Assembly (NCBI GenBank): GCA_004028795.1
Contig: SAIW01000008.1
Coordinates: 300,066 to 364,065, forward strand
Direction: 5' to 3'
Length of the DNA stretch: 64,000 nt
Source: Chitinophagaceae bacterium
Lineage (GTDB): Bacteria; Bacteroidota; Bacteroidia; Chitinophagales; Chitinophagaceae
Under the pieces are notes generated by a model. That model did not search any database. It had not been told where the DNA came from and saw nothing but the letters and a program-made list of their open reading frames with translations. Positions 62,375 to 64,000 of the stretch are shown here, piece after piece (within the stretch, counting starts at the first letter, position 1; every line of letters begins with the position of its first letter). Made by a program: the position numbers and the translations under genes.

Positions 62375-62902
62375 TTAGCTAATATTTCCTATAGAATTAA
62401 TTTCTAAAACCTCAGCTTCTTCTTTTATTTTTTTCTTCAATATGCTGATCTGATAAATGATTGCAAAAGCAATTATGTTCAGGTTAATTTGAAATCTTTC
62501 ATCATTTGGGTTAAAAATCAAGTCTAATTTAGAAAAACCTGCATTTAAGATGAGAAGGAAATTGTTTAAATCAATACCAATTGTTAAATAAACCCCTGCT
62601 ATATAAGAAAAAGAATACCCTGAAATTGCTAAACCAATTAATTGAAGTAATTGATTAGTGAGTGAAAGATTTAAACAGTGCGTATGGACTTTAATGCAGA
62701 GAATACCACAAACAATTGAATATGAAAATAGTAATGTTATAATGAAATAAATAACAACACTTGCAAATGTTATCTCCACTGAATTTTTATACATTATCCA
62801 AGATAAAATAATTAAACCTAATGCACCACCAATAATTTGATAGACACCAAGTTTAGTTAACCTTGACTGCGAACTTTTTGAAAGAAACTTTTCAGTGCTC
62901 AT
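62375..62902 (-). CDS. Four-helix membrane protein of unknown function
   Basis: A 175-residue protein with about four membrane helices (LGVYQIIGGALGLIILSWIM; FASVVIYFIITLLFSYSIV; a glycine/tyrosine-rich third; FQINLNIIAFAIIYQISIL). No recognised family. Convergent with the acyl-CoA dehydrogenase gene. Confidence 0.6.
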   Translation of the reverse strand: MSTEKFLSKSSQSRLTKLGVYQIIGGALGLIILSWIMYKNSVEITFASVVIYFIITLLFSYSIVCGILCIKVHTHCLNLSLTNQLLQLIGLAISGYSFSYIAGVYLTIGIDLNNFLLILNAGFSKLDLIFNPNDERFQINLNIIAFAIIYQISILKKKIKEEAEVLEINSIGNIS

Positions 62903-62928
62903 TTCAATCCTTTTGTTATAAAGAATAT

Positions 62929-63072
62929 CTACCCCTGAAATAACTTATCAACCGCACCAGCCATCATTGGGAACTTATCTTTTACAAAATTAGCAACGGC
63001 TTCTAATGCTTTCTGTGCCTGCTCTTCGGTAATGTTTGCTTCTGCACACATTTTTTCAATTAGTTCGTTCAT
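62929..63072 (-). CDS. 47-residue conserved small protein
   Basis: On the complement, ATG at 63072 to TAG at 62929: MNELIEKMCAEANITEEQAQ followed by KALEAVANFVKDKFPMMAG and AVDKLFQG. An amphipathic helical protein of a short type seen in Bacteroidota. It lies 8 nt downstream of uvrC on the same strand, so it is probably in its operon. Function unknown. Confidence 0.65.
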   Translation of the reverse strand: MNELIEKMCAEANITEEQAQKALEAVANFVKDKFPMMAGAVDKLFQG

Positions 63073-63080
63073 TGTAATTA

Positions 63081-64000
63081 TTATTTATTATTTTCAAAGT
63101 ATTGTTTAATTAATTCAGCCTTCGCATTGCCTGTTATTATTGCAATTTCTTCTTTTGTTTTTTCTTTAATATTTTTTACTGACTTAAATGTTTTCAATAA
63201 TTGATTGGCTGTTTCTTTTCCAATGCCTTTAATATTCTCCAATTCATTTTTAAAGGTTCCATTAGAACGTTTATTTCTGTGAAAGGTAATACCAAAGCGA
63301 TGTACTTCATCTCTTATTCTGCGTATTAATTTTAAACTGTTACTATCCCAGGGTAACTTGATTGATTGTTTATCGCCTGCAAAAAATATTTCTTCTTCAT
63401 TCTTTGCTAAACCAACTAAAGTAAGTTGCCCTGTTAAGTCTAAATCTCTTATAGCTTCCAATGCAGCACCCAATTGGCCTTTACCGCCGTCAATAATTAC
63501 CAACTGAGGAAAGGGTTGTTGTTCTTCTTTCAATCTTTTATATCTTCTGAAAACAACTTCTTTCATTGTAGCAAAATCATTAATGCCTTCAACAGTTTTT
63601 ACATTAAAATGCCTGTAATCTTTTTTACTTGGTAATCCGTTTTTAAAACAAACCATTGCAGACACGGGAAAACTTCCCTGAAAGTTAGAGTTATCAAAGC
63701 ACTCAATGTGTACCGGTAATTCGTTTAGTTGTAAATAATCTTTCAACTCATTTAAAACATTCTTCTTTTCTGCATCGGTTTTTTCTTCTAAATGCAGAAT
63801 TTTTTTCTTTTTAATTTCTTCTTTAAAATAACTTACGTTTTTAATAGATAAGTCAAGCAACTTTTTCTTATCACCGCTTTTAGGAATTGTTATCACAACA
63901 TCCTTTTCTGCATATTCAATTTCAAACGGAATAATGATTTCGTTAGCCAAACTATTGAATGTTTCTCTCAAATTACCGATTGCAAAACTTAAAACCTCTG
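63081..64000 (-). CDS. uvrC: Excinuclease ABC subunit C, partial (N-terminus beyond window)
   Basis: The frame is open to the right edge; about 306 C-terminal residues are present. The UvrC RNase H-like endonuclease domain shows IECFDNSNFQGSFPVSAMVC with a catalytic Asp, VIIDGGKGQLGAALEA with the second Asp, and RDEVHRFGITFHR with the catalytic His. A helix-hairpin-helix end follows (LENIKGIGKETANQLLKTF). Makes the 5' incision in nucleotide excision repair with UvrB. Confidence 0.95.
   Translation of the reverse strand, partial: EVLSFAIGNLRETFNSLANEIIIPFEIEYAEKDVVITIPKSGDKKKLLDLSIKNVSYFKEEIKKKKILHLEEKTDAEKKNVLNELKDYLQLNELPVHIECFDNSNFQGSFPVSAMVCFKNGLPSKKDYRHFNVKTVEGINDFATMKEVVFRRYKRLKEEQQPFPQLVIIDGGKGQLGAALEAIRDLDLTGQLTLVGLAKNEEEIFFAGDKQSIKLPWDSNSLKLIRRIRDEVHRFGITFHRNKRSNGTFKNELENIKGIGKETANQLLKTFKSVKNIKEKTKEEIAIITGNAKAELIKQYFENNK

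Overview
The window is about 64 kb of chromosome from a low-GC Bacteroidota bacterium, most likely a member of the Chitinophagaceae or a close relative. This rests on the type IX secretion/gliding genes gldK-gldL-gldM-gldN, a PorX-type response regulator with a PglZ domain, a DUF4271-hemD pair, TAnnTTTG-type -7 promoter boxes and very AT-rich host codon use. The genus is an inference.

Layout. 1-17.5 kb is host: a cut histidine kinase, a di-iron Fe-S repair protein, a PhyH dioxygenase, an AraC regulator beside a frameshifted GH43-type gene, tRNA-Arg(CCG), an IMPDH/GMP reductase-family gene, MarC, a small cytochrome, a BtuB-like receptor behind a cobalamin riboswitch, an amino-acid permease, a TolC/MFP efflux pair, gpsA and hemW. 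About 17.55-43.56 kb is an inserted, visibly GC-richer mobilizable element of roughly 26 kb. 43.6-64 kb is host again: DUF4271-hemD, a YyaL-like protein, gldKLMN, fabI, SemiSWEET, porX, a TonB receptor, an MBL hydrolase, a ComEA-like HhH protein, an acyl-CoA dehydrogenase and the end of uvrC. Short palindromic repeats are scattered through host intergenic DNA, and none was seen inside the insert.

The inserted element has a mobility half (17.7-25.5 kb): tyrosine integrase, membrane protein, HTH/excisionase-like protein, a chimeric primase remnant, a structured candidate oriT, MobC-like protein, relaxase, a coiled-coil membrane protein, a Zeta-toxin pair and an IS110-family element with a likely bridge RNA. 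No type IV secretion genes are present, so it looks mobilizable rather than self-conjugative. An MBL hydrolase/DUF3606 pair and a DUF202 protein follow.

The cargo half (27.4-40.8 kb) is a sulfur island: a TsdA-like di-haem cytochrome, secreted DsrE-like protein, two solute-binding proteins without an ABC transporter, 1-Cys peroxiredoxin, LysR regulator, DUF2892-like protein, flavin reductase, Crp/Fnr regulator, TauE/SafE exporter, split YeeE/YedE carriers, persulfide-dioxygenase-like MBL protein with rhodanese domains, TlpA-like thioredoxin, a broken methyltransferase and a YeiH-type putative sulfate exporter. Thiosulfate, persulfide and sulfite handling across the envelope is the natural reading.

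The most striking observation is that four transcription units in this island share one composite promoter with invariant spacing: an ATAAC-N5-GTTAT palindrome, 16 nt, GATAAAAA(T/A), 17 nt, then a -7-like box ending in TTTG. The geometry is that of LysR-type activation, and a LysR gene sits between two of the promoters. The cargo therefore looks like a dedicated sulfur regulon carried on a mobile element.
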